Shown here piece after piece: positions 11,855 to 23,270 of a stretch of 64,000 bases of DNA. Every line of letters starts with the position of its first letter. Position 1 is the first letter of the stretch. The notes under the pieces were generated by a model. The model did not search any database. It was not told the origin of the DNA and saw only the letters and a program-made list of their open reading frames with translations. Source of the stretch: Lineus longissimus (lineage: Eukaryota; Nemertea; Pilidiophora; Heteronemertea; Lineidae); assembly GCF_910592395.1 (NCBI RefSeq), contig NC_088318.1, forward strand, positions 870,001 to 934,000, written 5' to 3'. A program made the position numbers and the translations under genes.

Positions 11855-12714
11855 CAAACGCCCTCATCGCGAGCGGTAGAAGAGTTGTTTAAACCACAGG
11901 AATAATATGGGTTTAAAGAAATAAGTACTGATTCCTATCTCAATGATGACATTGCTTAGCGAAGTCATTGAGCAATCGAAGCTTTCCATCATGTGGCGAT
12001 GGATTTAGTTGGCGGCGGCATCGCCATTTTATGTTACAGGCAAGATTTGCATTTATAGAGTCTAATATATTCTGTCATTTACCGGTCTGTTAGTAAATGG
12101 CATGACAAAAAAATACCGAGTCTATCATAGGCTTCATGAACTGCTTGATAGGCGCTTCAGAGCTGTTACCATATGAATCAAATGTGTTACATTATTGGCT
12201 GTAGCAAGTAAAGAATTAACTTCGCAGATCTCGTCAGTCCTTCGAGAATAATCAGTTGCCACTCTTGTACCGCTCGTTGGTGATGAACCACGACGGTTTT
12301 TAGAGACTCTAACTACTGCCTCTGATCGAGGAGCTGTTTCGGATAGATTTGTACTTTTGTATGTATTTATAACTTACCGAGGATATTAGTTTCTAGTTCA
12401 GATAAATGATACTGTGTCGGTGTAATAGTTTTAAATGTCCTTGGAGAGAGTGTCTTGGGGACAGAAACTTCTAGTCTGTGTGAAAACCCTTCCAGGTTTA
12501 TTATGAACTTTTTATAATGGAAGTATTGAAGCTATTGGGTCTCCATAGAACCATACCTTAATATGTCGCCATACAATAGATGAGGACACTTTTTGCAGGG
12601 TAGGACATGTAAGACTAATACACCGGGGAGAGATGGCGATATCATAGACAAATGCTTCTTTAGAAATAACTGGTCTGAGTGATCCGAACCCGGTGTAACA
12701 TCATGTTCCCCTTA

Positions 12715-12779
12715 TTTCAGTGTTTCCCTACAGTAGACCGCTAGAGAGACCATGACTTTTCAATGGGGGAACACTGAAA
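12715..12779. repeat. Short foldback element, copy 1
   Basis: Inverted arms of 14 bp (12715-12728 and 12766-12779) match with one mismatch around a short centre containing ACCATGACTTTTCAAT. A related segment with the same centre lies at 55271-55326, so this appears to be a dispersed family. No coding capacity. Confidence 0.45.
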
Positions 12780-13647
12780 CATGTGTCAATCTATCTCCTT
12801 CCGCATTCCCAGACAATGCGGGGAAACACTCAGAAATAGAGACACTCAAACACGTTACACCGGTTGTTTAAAACAGGTTGGTCATAAACTTCTCAGACAT
12901 GTGCAATATGGAAGACACGAAACGAAACTGAACTTCCACTACAATCTCGTTTCCCTTTCTCTTGATTTCAAATCTGTAATCTTGCACCTTTCTATTGCCG
13001 TCTCGCTGTTGTGTACTCTGTCCCAGTTTGGTGTATCATACTTGTTCTGTTCTTCTGGGCTGTCGGTTACTGTTATACAATAGCGTACGTAAGTGTCGTT
13101 GTCAAAAATGCAGGCTAGTCCTCTCACTACAGCTTCATTTGAGTGCTATTGTGAAATCAGTCAGAAGCCCGACCTTCAGGGCGACAACTCAAGCTTTCGA
13201 AAGGACGTTTAATGAAAGAAGTTGTTTCACCATCTATAAAGTCGTGACGGTTTCGGATCGCTTTTACCGTAAACAACCCGACAACACTTGTATCCAGGAC
13301 ATGACTGGATTTCACCTTGTGAGAAACAGCTAGCAGCTTTTGGTTTTCAATCCTGTGGCCGTCACCACAGGCCGGCCGGAGTCACTCGATTCCTAACTGG
13401 TCGCTTGCACTATTTGCTTCTATTGATTCTAATATATATTGACCTTTTGGGTCAGGATGGTCCGACATTGTTTATACTGCACTTTCGCAATGTACACCAC
13501 GTGTAAATTGTTATATAGTTATTCCAGAAGTGGAGCTTAAAACTATAGATGTAAAACATAAAATACAAAGGTGTTCAAACACATTAATAACGGTTTATCT
13601 TCATTAATACGCACGAAGTACTCATTTTCGTGCGTCATGCGTTTATC

Positions 13648-14030
13648 TTGACTATACAACGTTGCCAATACGGCGAGTGAGATAACACAGTCACAACCAG
13701 ACTGAATCGGGCAAAGCAGCTCCACCCTCTTGCCAATACGTTGAGAGAGATGAGACAGTCACGACCAGACCGAATCGGCCAAGGCAGCTCCACCGTCTTG
13801 CAATACGGTGAGTGGCAAGAGACAGTCACAACCAGGCCGAATTGGACAAGGCAGCTCCACCGTCTGCCGAGCCTGGTCTGGTTGTGACTGTCTCATCTCT
13901 CCCACCGTATTGTCAAGACTGTGGAGCCGCCTTGGCCAATTCGGCATGGTTGTGATTGTCTCATCGTTTCAGCAACGTGAGCTGCCAGGCTCGATTCAGA
14001 CTGGTTGTGACTGTCTCAGTCAGCTGTCGT
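13648..14030. repeat. Array of about 68-bp repeats that reverses orientation mid-way
   Basis: Three copies read in one direction (about 13648-13728, 13729-13796, 13797-13863), each with CAGTCACAACCAG-like and CAGCTCCACC blocks. From about 13868 to 14030 related copies read in the opposite direction, with GGTTGTGACTGTCTCA-like blocks. The whole array can fold into a long imperfect hairpin centred near 13866. The open frames in it merely reflect the repeat. Confidence 0.65.
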
Positions 14031-14949
14031 GTCGGGTCGGGTTTGGTACCCATCAATACTTCCATGAGCCGAAGGCCGAGATAATGAACAAATTGACTAA
14101 CACTTTCTTGTAAAAATCGTCATTCTTTTAGAAAATTGACATAATTCAACTCAACTTTGTACATATTATCACCTAATGCAATATCCGAATATTCTAATTC
14201 ACAAATGATATAGGATTGATGGTCATACAAACGAATATGACTGAGTGGCCACATGCTTGCTTACAATGGTAACACCAGTTAGGCATGGCTGGTGATACAA
14301 ACAAACTTGATTTAAACTCTCTCCTTCGATTCGAATCAGCTTTCAACAAAACATACGAACATCAGGACACTAATTAGGATCTCGTCGATGTGAAGAGACG
14401 CATGATACTGCACCGTATTCATTAACAATGTCATATCGTTAAAAATTCCTATGATACCTATTTACAGTTTGATCAATTATTAATTCATCTAGTTAGCAAT
14501 TATACAAAATGTGATAATGGGTAGTGCTTCAAATTCTTAAATGTCTCACCAATTAGATAATTTTGGCCAATGACATGATGGCTATTCTCCAAAACAGACA
14601 CCCGCCAAGACAGACCGATTGACTGCTCCTCGTATTTTCACTCGGCTGTTATCACACGGTGATGGAAGTCTGCATTGGCAGAGTGAGTACACGAAACGAG
14701 CTGCTTGCTGACTGTATCAATGCATTATTCTAACATTATAATAGCACTAGAACGTCGCGTTACCACTCCCTGTCTAGTCTCCGAGACACCCCTGGCAGGG
14801 CACACGCCTCTTGCCAAAGTTCGGGAAAACAAGTAAATAAATGACAAGAGAGTGGTAAGGCGACTTTGAACAATATAAAAAACATATAACTTCATAAACA
14901 AAAGAGACAAATACACAAATACTATAATTAATTAAACTCCTCTTTTCAG

Positions 14950-15159
14950 GTACAGGGTAACCCAAAATGAATGCAAGTCACGAACATGTTGTGAAATCAC
15001 GGGTTTCAACTGCACGTTGCGCGCACATCACCTCTGGTCAGCGCATGACTTCACAGCGTGGCGGGCCAACATTTTGCACGAAATCCAAAGTTGGAAACTA
15101 AATGATCGTGAATTATATCATCGTTTTCATGGATGACATAACTTTGGGTCACCCTGTAC
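14950..15159. mobile_element. Tc1/mariner-type MITE, 210 bp
   Basis: The ends are 17-bp inverted repeats, GTACAGGGTAACCCAAA at 14950-14966 and its complement at 15143-15159, with one mismatch. The terminal CAGGGTnACCCAAA pattern next to TA on both sides is typical of mariner-like elements that insert at TA. The 170-bp interior has no coding frame. It is read as a non-autonomous element; a transposase source is not visible in the window. Confidence 0.7.
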
Positions 15160-16496
15160 GTCTAGAATGACATGATTACAAGGGTAAGAAGACTATGGAT
15201 TGATCATGGCACTTTCAAATACAATGGCCACATGCCGCATTTTAAAGAGACACGTTTGTCGTGGTGGTTGTCCGTGGTTGTGCTGGTTGTGATTGCCAAG
15301 TGGCGCCGACACATTACCTGGTGTATAGTTTTGTCATTACCGTAACTGTGTATGGTACTCAATGAAAAGTATAAAGCGTCTCCATTATTTGGAAGAATCT
15401 GGTGCTCCTAGTGGTGCAGAGGTAAACACGTCGGCACTACTTTCGAGGAGACAGAAGAGTACTTATCAATGCATTTGTCTGACTATAGTAAATCAAGGAG
15501 GTTAAACAAGACCATGTTGCAAAGACATGGCAGACGATATGACAAGTTTGGACTATGGCGATAAGTTGCAGCAGTTTAATACTAATCGATAGTTACAGAC
15601 CACAAACTGAAGACACAGACAAAGATCAACTCCTCGAAATAAAGGTTACTCATGTACAGGGAAATAGTATCGAAAACTATAAAACTCTCAAATGCCTTTC
15701 ACGGAGTTGCAATTCCAAATAAAGATTCTAGTTTTCCATGAGAGAAACTTAAATGCGATTCCCCCTCCGTGAAAGCCTTGTAAATTCATAACAAAACGAA
15801 AGGGGCACAGGAAAATCTCTGAAACATCTTGCTCATAAAGGGACTTTAGGAAGAAAAGGGCTATCAGCTCTAATTGGGAGGATCCATTCAACGAACTCTT
15901 TAAAAAAAGGTACAGCGACACTGTATTCTATCTGGATGTCACGCATACCAGGAAAGAGCTAGGTTGGAGAGCCGCCTCCAGTGAAGAGAGAAATGAAGTC
16001 AGAAACACCAAAGCCAAATTTCATCTAGGAGGCGGCAAGCATCAAACTGAAGAAAACTATTATCACAATATCAATTATTCAAATGTTATCACAAGTAGAT
16101 CAACTCCAATCAATGTTAATAAAGCTAATTAATCAATGTGTGCGAACAATTTCAACTTCCCTCGGAAACTTGCTGTCTTTTCTCTTGTTATTGCTATGTC
16201 TGTTCCACTGCTCTTAGCTCATAATTACATGCCCAATTTGCAATCACTACAATTATCAATACAGAAGCTTCATAGTGAGAGGTATAGATGCATGGAATAT
16301 TGTTATAGGCTGGCGGGTCTTTAAAATCACGAGATATCAATTATTTGCCTTTCAATTTTGCCAACTCTTAAAATCTAAATTAAGTCGCGAAGTAACTACT
16401 GCAATGACAGCATGTTTTCGAGGAGATGTCAAACTCTGGTTTTCAAAAACCATAATCATATCTTATAAAAAATGAACAAATTTAAGGGCTTTGATC

Positions 16497-17596
16497 TTAT
16501 ACAGGTTGTGCTTGGTTTGCCCGAGACTTTTTACCTTGAAATTGATGGTTTTCCTTACGAGTTTCTGGTAAAGATGTCTTTCTTTCATGGTTTGGAAAAC
16601 AGTGATTTGAGAGACTGTGCGGCGCAGTCGCAGTCGTGTACGTATAGACGCCATCTTGGATGATGTCGGGACGCGGACTCGGCGTCCGCCTTATACTGTC
16701 ATGCGCACTGCTACTCCTGGACACCTTGTGGCGCGGGCGATCGTGATACGGCGCCAAAGGCTCCTCGGAATAACTCGTACTCGTTCCAGCCGTCACGTGA
16801 GAATGTACCGGAGTACACGCCCGCTCTATTTGCACTGTGATTGTTTTCTGCGGCGTCCCTTCCCCAGCTCTGAGGGACGGAATCTCAGTGGCCCTGAGAG
16901 CCGGGAGGGGACTCTCAGGATGAGTCAAGCTGACGTAGCGATCAATCGGACCAGAGATGGGTTCAAAATACGCATTTGGCATAGGGTAGTCATGCGGTGA
17001 CCTCGAACTTGGGTTAGGCATCGGGTAGTCACGTGGTGACCTAGAAACGTCATGAGGTGACCTTGACATTCCCGGTGACCTTGAGGTGCCAGGCGTTTGA
17101 GTTCCAATACTATTCTTTCGCTGTAGATTGTCAATGATAATGTGATTGGGACTTTCAGCATTTCTATCGGGGTAGGGGGTTCCTTGGAGACGGGGTTCAT
17201 ACGGATCATTGTACCCCCTGTGATCATAATCCTCCACGTAATGTCTGCCACGTCCGTCCATGGGCAGCGCTGTAGCACCTCCCACCGCTCCGTCCATCAT
17301 CATGTGTGACGTCATGTGAGGCGGCAGCGGTGGTGTTTGATTGAGCAAGTTCCTCATCTCCACATTCGGTCTCTGTTTTTTACTTTTACCCTTGCCACCT
17401 TTCCCTTTGCTAACCCCCTTTTTCGCAGCCTTTTCAAGCTTTTTCGCCTTTTTCCTCCGGCTAATTTCATTGCTTTTGTGGACGCAGATTGTGCAGCCGC
17501 AGATGACGATGAAGATGAAGAGAATGCCGCCGATAACGCCCAGGATAATGGTGTGGTAGTCCGTCATACCGGACCCTGCGGGTGTGTCGACAGTTG
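16497..17596 (-). CDS. NETO-like gene, last exon: transmembrane segment and cytoplasmic tail
   Basis: A terminal exon of 1,100 bp, with acceptor CTTTCAG just upstream on the minus strand, entered in phase 1, stop TAA at 16497-16499. About 13 linker residues lead to one membrane segment (around IILGVIGGILFIFIVICGC), then a basic stop-transfer stretch rich in Lys. The roughly 310-residue tail is Pro, Ser, His and Tyr rich, with repeated SRSPxD and YPMPN motifs (about residues 170-210 of the exon) that could be proline-directed phosphorylation sites. The phase fits the LDL-A exon at 29346-29468. NETO proteins are single-pass auxiliary subunits of ionotropic glutamate receptors; that role is inferred here from the ectodomain. 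The tail itself has no obvious match to vertebrate NETO tails. Confidence 0.82.
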
Positions 17597-18057
17597 CTGA
17601 AAGGAGAAGACGCAGAAATGACTTGACGCTTGACGTACAGCCCAGACAACCAAAGACGGTAGAGACCCTCTGGTATGGTAGTGATTATTCCACACTAAAA
17701 CTCCTACTCTCATTACGACCACCTTTTCAATAACTCTAGACGTATAATACTAAGTATGTAAAAAGGCCACATACCTGCAGTTACTCTGTAACATCATGTA
17801 AGTGTTTTTACCGATAATTATTAAACGCATGAGGTGATTTGTTTTGACTGCCGTAGACTAAGAAAGATTAACTCTCATATTGCTTGCTTTTATTCGATAC
17901 TAATAAAAGTTCCATTTCAAGACTTGCTTTTGTATTTGAGAAATGTTTCCTTCTAGTTTTTATTCGAAGTTAAATTCAACATGAAAAGTATGCAGATGTC
18001 TACCAAGATTGCTGTCGAACTAAAATGAACATGATGACCTCTTCATCGACCTTAATG

Positions 18058-18158
18058 CGATGACGACGATGACGATGAAGATTATAATGATGATACATTT
18101 AATGATGATGATGACGACGATGATGATGATGCAATGATGAAAACGGCGATGATGATCA
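18058..18158. repeat. Imperfect GAT/GAC trinucleotide tract
   Basis: About 100 bp made almost entirely of GAT, GAC and AAT triplets; an ordinary microsatellite inside the NETO-like intron. Confidence 0.7.
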
Positions 18159-19150
18159 TTATCACGTTGTTAACTATTAATAGACTTTGTACGGTCTACA
18201 CTATGCATTCGGAAATATCAGAAATACAAAGTAGTTATCAGAATCATATTGTTGAATAAGAAGATCAGGATCGGGAATGAAAATCAAGTGATCAAAAGCT
18301 CTCAACAATATCGAACCAGTCAGGGACCGAACATTGTTAATATTCAAAATAATATTCACTTAAATGATCTTCTAAATATGGCATCGCACGAATTGTTAAA
18401 TTCTGCTGTTCCATCGATAGTTGCAAAAAATATGAGGTTGGCGTCCTGTGAGGCTGTGTGTGGCCGAGCTCGAAAAATAACCAAAGACCACAAATATACG
18501 ATGACTTGAAATCTACCCGTAGACCTACTTCAGTCCTTGATGTTCTTTTTAGGGTCTCTGTACAAATGACATCGTCATAGACGAAACCGTCAAATTGAAA
18601 TGAATGTTTTTTTCCTAATCAGACGGGGGCCAACCATACATAAAAGTTCTTCAAATTTCGTCTTTTCTAGCTATTTGGAAGTCTTGCAAAACCTGTCTAA
18701 TGTATTTCCATATAGCCGCAGCTCAGTACATGTACATAATGTATGCAATGTATGTCTGCTGTTTTCCCACAATGCCAATCATTGATTCAATTACAGAACA
18801 AAAGACTATCATTCGCTTATAAAAAACCAAACAATTTGACAATAAAGCCGGTCTGGCACACAAGGGGAATGGGCTAAAGTGCCCGGATGGTATTTTATCC
18901 TGTCATGATTGGTCGCAGTTGATTTGAACGCCAGTCAGTTGGTGTTTTAACTGCGGAGAACATCGCGGGAACACTTTCTTCGATTTCAAACAGTAAAATG
19001 CCTTGAATACTTCTCAAATCAAGTCAAAACTGCTGCAGCAGAAGGTAGGGACCAGTATCTATGCTTGGATTGGTTTCAACAGGTTTTTAATACTGTGATA
19101 GTCTTATCATTGGGGAGGGAATAAACTGCCCAGTTGGAACTTCAGTCGTC

Positions 19151-19200
19151 TGTACATTATTGTACATAACTGTACATAACTGTACATTACTGCACATCAT
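19151..19200. repeat. Five copies of a 10-bp TGTACATTAC-like unit
   Basis: Five consecutive 10-bp units starting TGTACAT or TGCACAT. Most contain the palindrome TGTACA. Confidence 0.6.
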
Positions 19201-19292
19201 GTATACATGTTCATAAATGGCAGTAATGATATTGCCGTATCTAATCAACCTTCGCCCTAACAAACTAAGGGCGCAAGTCTAGCTCACTAGAG

Positions 19293-19321
19293 CATGATGA
19301 TGATGATGATGATGATGATGG
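19293..19321. repeat. GAT microsatellite
   Basis: About nine uninterrupted GAT triplets. Confidence 0.8.
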
Positions 19322-22300
19322 TCTCGATGTGTTTATTTGGAGCAAGGGGCCATGTAAGGCTGATATTTGCTTTAAGCCATCAATTATGTCCTGTTCTGTG
19401 ATAGGCAGAGTGTATTCGCTAGCTCCATTGTAGTCATGATGGTTTTGTCTTATTAGACAGGTTCATATTCGCCTTTACCACTTACTGTAAATTAATTACC
19501 TATGAAAATGGACTGAGGCAGTCAATGACAGCGATATGTTAGCTTGTGCTATAAAAATTCGAGGGTAGCTTCTGTTGAAATCGAAGCAGTGGCGTTTTCT
19601 GAACTCAAAGCAGTGCTACTCTCCATTAATGTGGAGTGTGGTATTGTAAGGCAGTACATGGGTATGTGTATGGCTCGATGGAGTTCTGACCTCCAATCCC
19701 TGTGTGTCACATCATTAAATGTAAACGATGTCTTAAATTAAAACAATCATTCACTTGGCTCCACTATCCCGACTGTGGTGTAGCACCCGACTATAACTGG
19801 CATGAATAGGGAATACGCTGGTTATGGATGTCAGATCGTGGTTCCTTGACAATTGCAAACAATTTCACTGGGCGTATCCCACGCGGCGACACCGAGGACC
19901 GCTGGCTGATCTATTGATATGTTCGCAGTAGGGTGTCAAAGTCGGGGAGACGAAGAGCCACTCGTCTCTTGTAGGGGGTTCATTGAAAGTGTTTGCATTT
20001 GTTAGCCTATAAACACAAGATTTTAATCCTTCAGTCTCGAGTTTTGCGGAGAAACTAATCTTACAGAAGGCCCAGTCATATCTCGTCATTGACAGTATCT
20101 CTGGGAGGCCCTGTGTGCCGTTGATCCAATGTTCTTTGAGGCTGTTGGAGAGACTTCTTGTCTAAACATTACCATTCCGCCCCCTCTAAGGCATACAGTG
20201 GTAACTAATGAATTGCCTGCGAAATGAACGCAGGTTGAACAAAACAAATGCTAAAGTTTTCATCTTTCAGTCTCGAGTTTCGCAGAAAAGAAGTCCCAAA
20301 CAATATCATGTCTCATATGCTATCCTGATAATGTTATCATTGGAACAGATCATGTGTGATGTTTGATCCATTATATACCTTGAGGCGGTTGTGACGATGC
20401 TTCTAGTCAACAGTTTGCCATTGTGCCTCGTCTGATTCGAAGACATAAAGACCTCGCTGGCATCAGTATTGCTTCCTGGTGCTATTTTGATAGACTATCA
20501 GCGGTCATCAAGTCATTGCCAGGAGAGCTGAAGTAGCTGTATAAGTCAAAATACACATTGTGATCAAACTGAAAGATGGACCTTGTTTGAAATGATTGGA
20601 AGGGAATCTTGATCTTGGCTTTGACCCTGACTTTTACCTTAACCTTGATTTGTCTCATAATTTCAGAGGTTGTCCCATGATCCTGGCCCACGAGGTGTGA
20701 AAGCGAGTATGGTTTGTGTATTCCTTTACAATGCCGAGGTGGCAGTACCCAGTTTAAACAGGTATGTGGAAAGTGTTTGAACTTTTATACTTGGACATCA
20801 TTTCATTTGACTGAGTAATACAACGGAGATCCAATAGGGCCTGCTACTCATGATCGTATATTATCCCAATCCAAGCAAAAAACCTCCAAATGAGAAACAC
20901 GAGTGTGATAAGTGTTGGAATCTGCGGACCGAGTCACCCGGGTTATAAGCCGAGTGCCATTTGTGCACAATCATAGTGCACTTTTAAAAAACGCAGAGCA
21001 AAACCAAGTAACAGAAAACCAATGTGATGCTTAAATAAGTTTTGAACCAAACTCCATGGAATTCTGACGCACTCTCTCTTATCTTGTTTCATCTTTAGGG
21101 TCCAGGACCAACCGCCTTCCCGCGACTGACCCCACCATCCTCCCATCGATGTATACAAGCCACCGGTCCTCCTCATAAACCCTTCTGAAAATCAGAGACC
21201 ATCTGAAAATCACTATGGACCAATAAAGAGAGTGGTGATAATTCACGATGAACTGGTGTAATAGTTTTAAATGCCCATATGAGGGAGTGTTCCGGAAAAG
21301 AATGATTTTGTGAAAAATATCGTAATGTAATATGTGAAATTTCTTGACATGTATTTTGCTCATGGAATAAAAGCAATTCTTCGTCAGATTTCCAAAGCCA
21401 TTTTCTCCATCTGTCGAATTCGATATCCTTAATGCAGCTGCCGAGTCGGTATAAGTACTTTATCACCCGAAAATGGTCGCAAGAATCGAGTGAAGATGAT
21501 TTGAGGCAAAATGTGATTTGTTTGAGAATTGTTCTCACAGAGCACTACTGGGGTGATTTTCTGGTACCATTCCAGCTTCAGGGCCTTCTCTGTTATACAG
21601 ACTCAAGTCAGGACATTAAACTCTCGGGTCGAGTCGGCTCGGGTTTTCAATGAAATTCAGTGACACGTGAGAGGGTTTGGTATATCTTAACCGACGGTTT
21701 GATATTAATTTTTAAACGATGTACCTCCAATCAGAGAATTATATCTATCATAACCAAAAGGTCTTGACTGATTTATCAAAATCTTCAGCACTCCGAATGA
21801 GGTTGATGTATTGTCTTCTTGAAATGATAAATTGAGACCAAATCTGACCAAGTCATTTTAGAGTTATTATTTGATTTGATGATCATCAGAAGATGATTCG
21901 GAAGCGACAAGACACAAGTCTCTCTTGGAAACGATATGCACCATCATGGTCTCCAATCATCGAAAGCGTAGCGTCATATTTCTTTAACAACTCGACACCA
22001 AATGAAAACGGTTCAAGTGCTCTTGACACGGTGCGTGTGTATGTTTCTTCCGACAACTTGTCGATACTGTAACTGATGGAAAGAATCCATGTTACGGATA
22101 TGCATTCCTACTCGAGAGTGGACACCATGATGAAAGGTATACAACAGTATTGGTGTTTTCGCATACTCTCATTGACTAAGATACCGGGAGTCTGTTTCGT
22201 TTCAGGAATGTGTTTTGACAGTCCAGACAGATCGGGATGGCTTTTTGTTCGATTTAGAGATTTGGATTTTTGGTGTTGGAGGATGTGGTTGTCTAATGCA

Positions 22301-23132
22301 ATGCGATGATATAAGTCACCGGGTGCATCTGAGTCTTTCACAGAATTCGAAGCCCTTACGTGCTTGAAACGAAGAAGGCTTTAAAGACGTTAAATCGCTG
22401 CCTGTGGTAAAATATGGCTCCACCAGGCAGCTTTCTACGGCAGTATTGCCATAATGTATTGGCTGATCCACTGTGAAAACATGCGGCTGAGATCTTCAAT
22501 GAGGGAATGATACAGAGTATTAGTATCGTCACCACTCGATCTTAAACAGTATCCAGTTGAAGCATCTCTCGGACTCTTGATGCTAGATGTAAAGCATTTT
22601 TTAACTGCAAGTAGCGTCACAGCAATTACCTCTTTCAGATTGGTTGTACTGGTCTATAAGCTTTTACACTTCATATTGAATGTTGACAATTTAGAGTGCA
22701 AAATCTGAATATCTGATGCATAAATGCACTTAATATAAGTCAGGCAAAAAGTAAACACATTGTCATTGACAGTAACATGTTTCAAGTAGTTGACGATTAC
22801 CTAATATTAACGCCATGGAAGCCCAAGATGTCAAGTACTAGATGGAAAGTTTAGCTCAACGCTAACAGCGACATAGCTAATCACATCCAAATACGTTTTT
22901 GGTAACAACTGTCCAAAGCCTAGTTTCAAGTACAGCTAGGTTGACATGTCGTTGGGTAAAAAGTGTCAGAAATAACAGGAAAATCCATAAAACCAACAAG
23001 GGAGCAACGATTAGCAAAATCCAGTTCATGTCAGAAACTAGCTGCAATGAACTTGACCCTTATACTATCACAGCGATACGTTTTGGTTATTTCTGTGAGA
23101 CTTGGATTATATCCCGGTATTTACAGTCATAA

Positions 23133-23270
23133 CAGTAATAGCCATCAATGTCAACGGGCTTCGCGGCCTCGCGTAGATTTCAACCCCTAGCTTCAGGATA
23201 CCAGTAATAGCCACCAATGCCAAGGAGCTTCGTGGCCTCGCGTAGATTTCAACCCCGGACTTCAGGATAC
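23133..23270. repeat. 69-bp tandem duplication
   Basis: Two adjacent copies (23133-23201 and 23202-23270), each beginning CAGTAATAGCCA and ending CTTCAGGATAC, differ at a handful of positions. The block GGCCTCGCGTAGATTTCAA is identical in both. Confidence 0.75.

Larger units (their letters stand above)
11855..16496. other. Intergenic region between two convergent genes
   Basis: It lies between the 3' ends of the plus-strand KY-like gene and the minus-strand NETO-like gene. It should include both 3' UTRs, but no clear AATAAA was found close to either stop. It holds a foldback element (12715-12779), an array of repeats that flips orientation (13648-14030) and a mariner-type MITE (14950-15159). 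The short open frames here have no domains. Confidence 0.6.
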
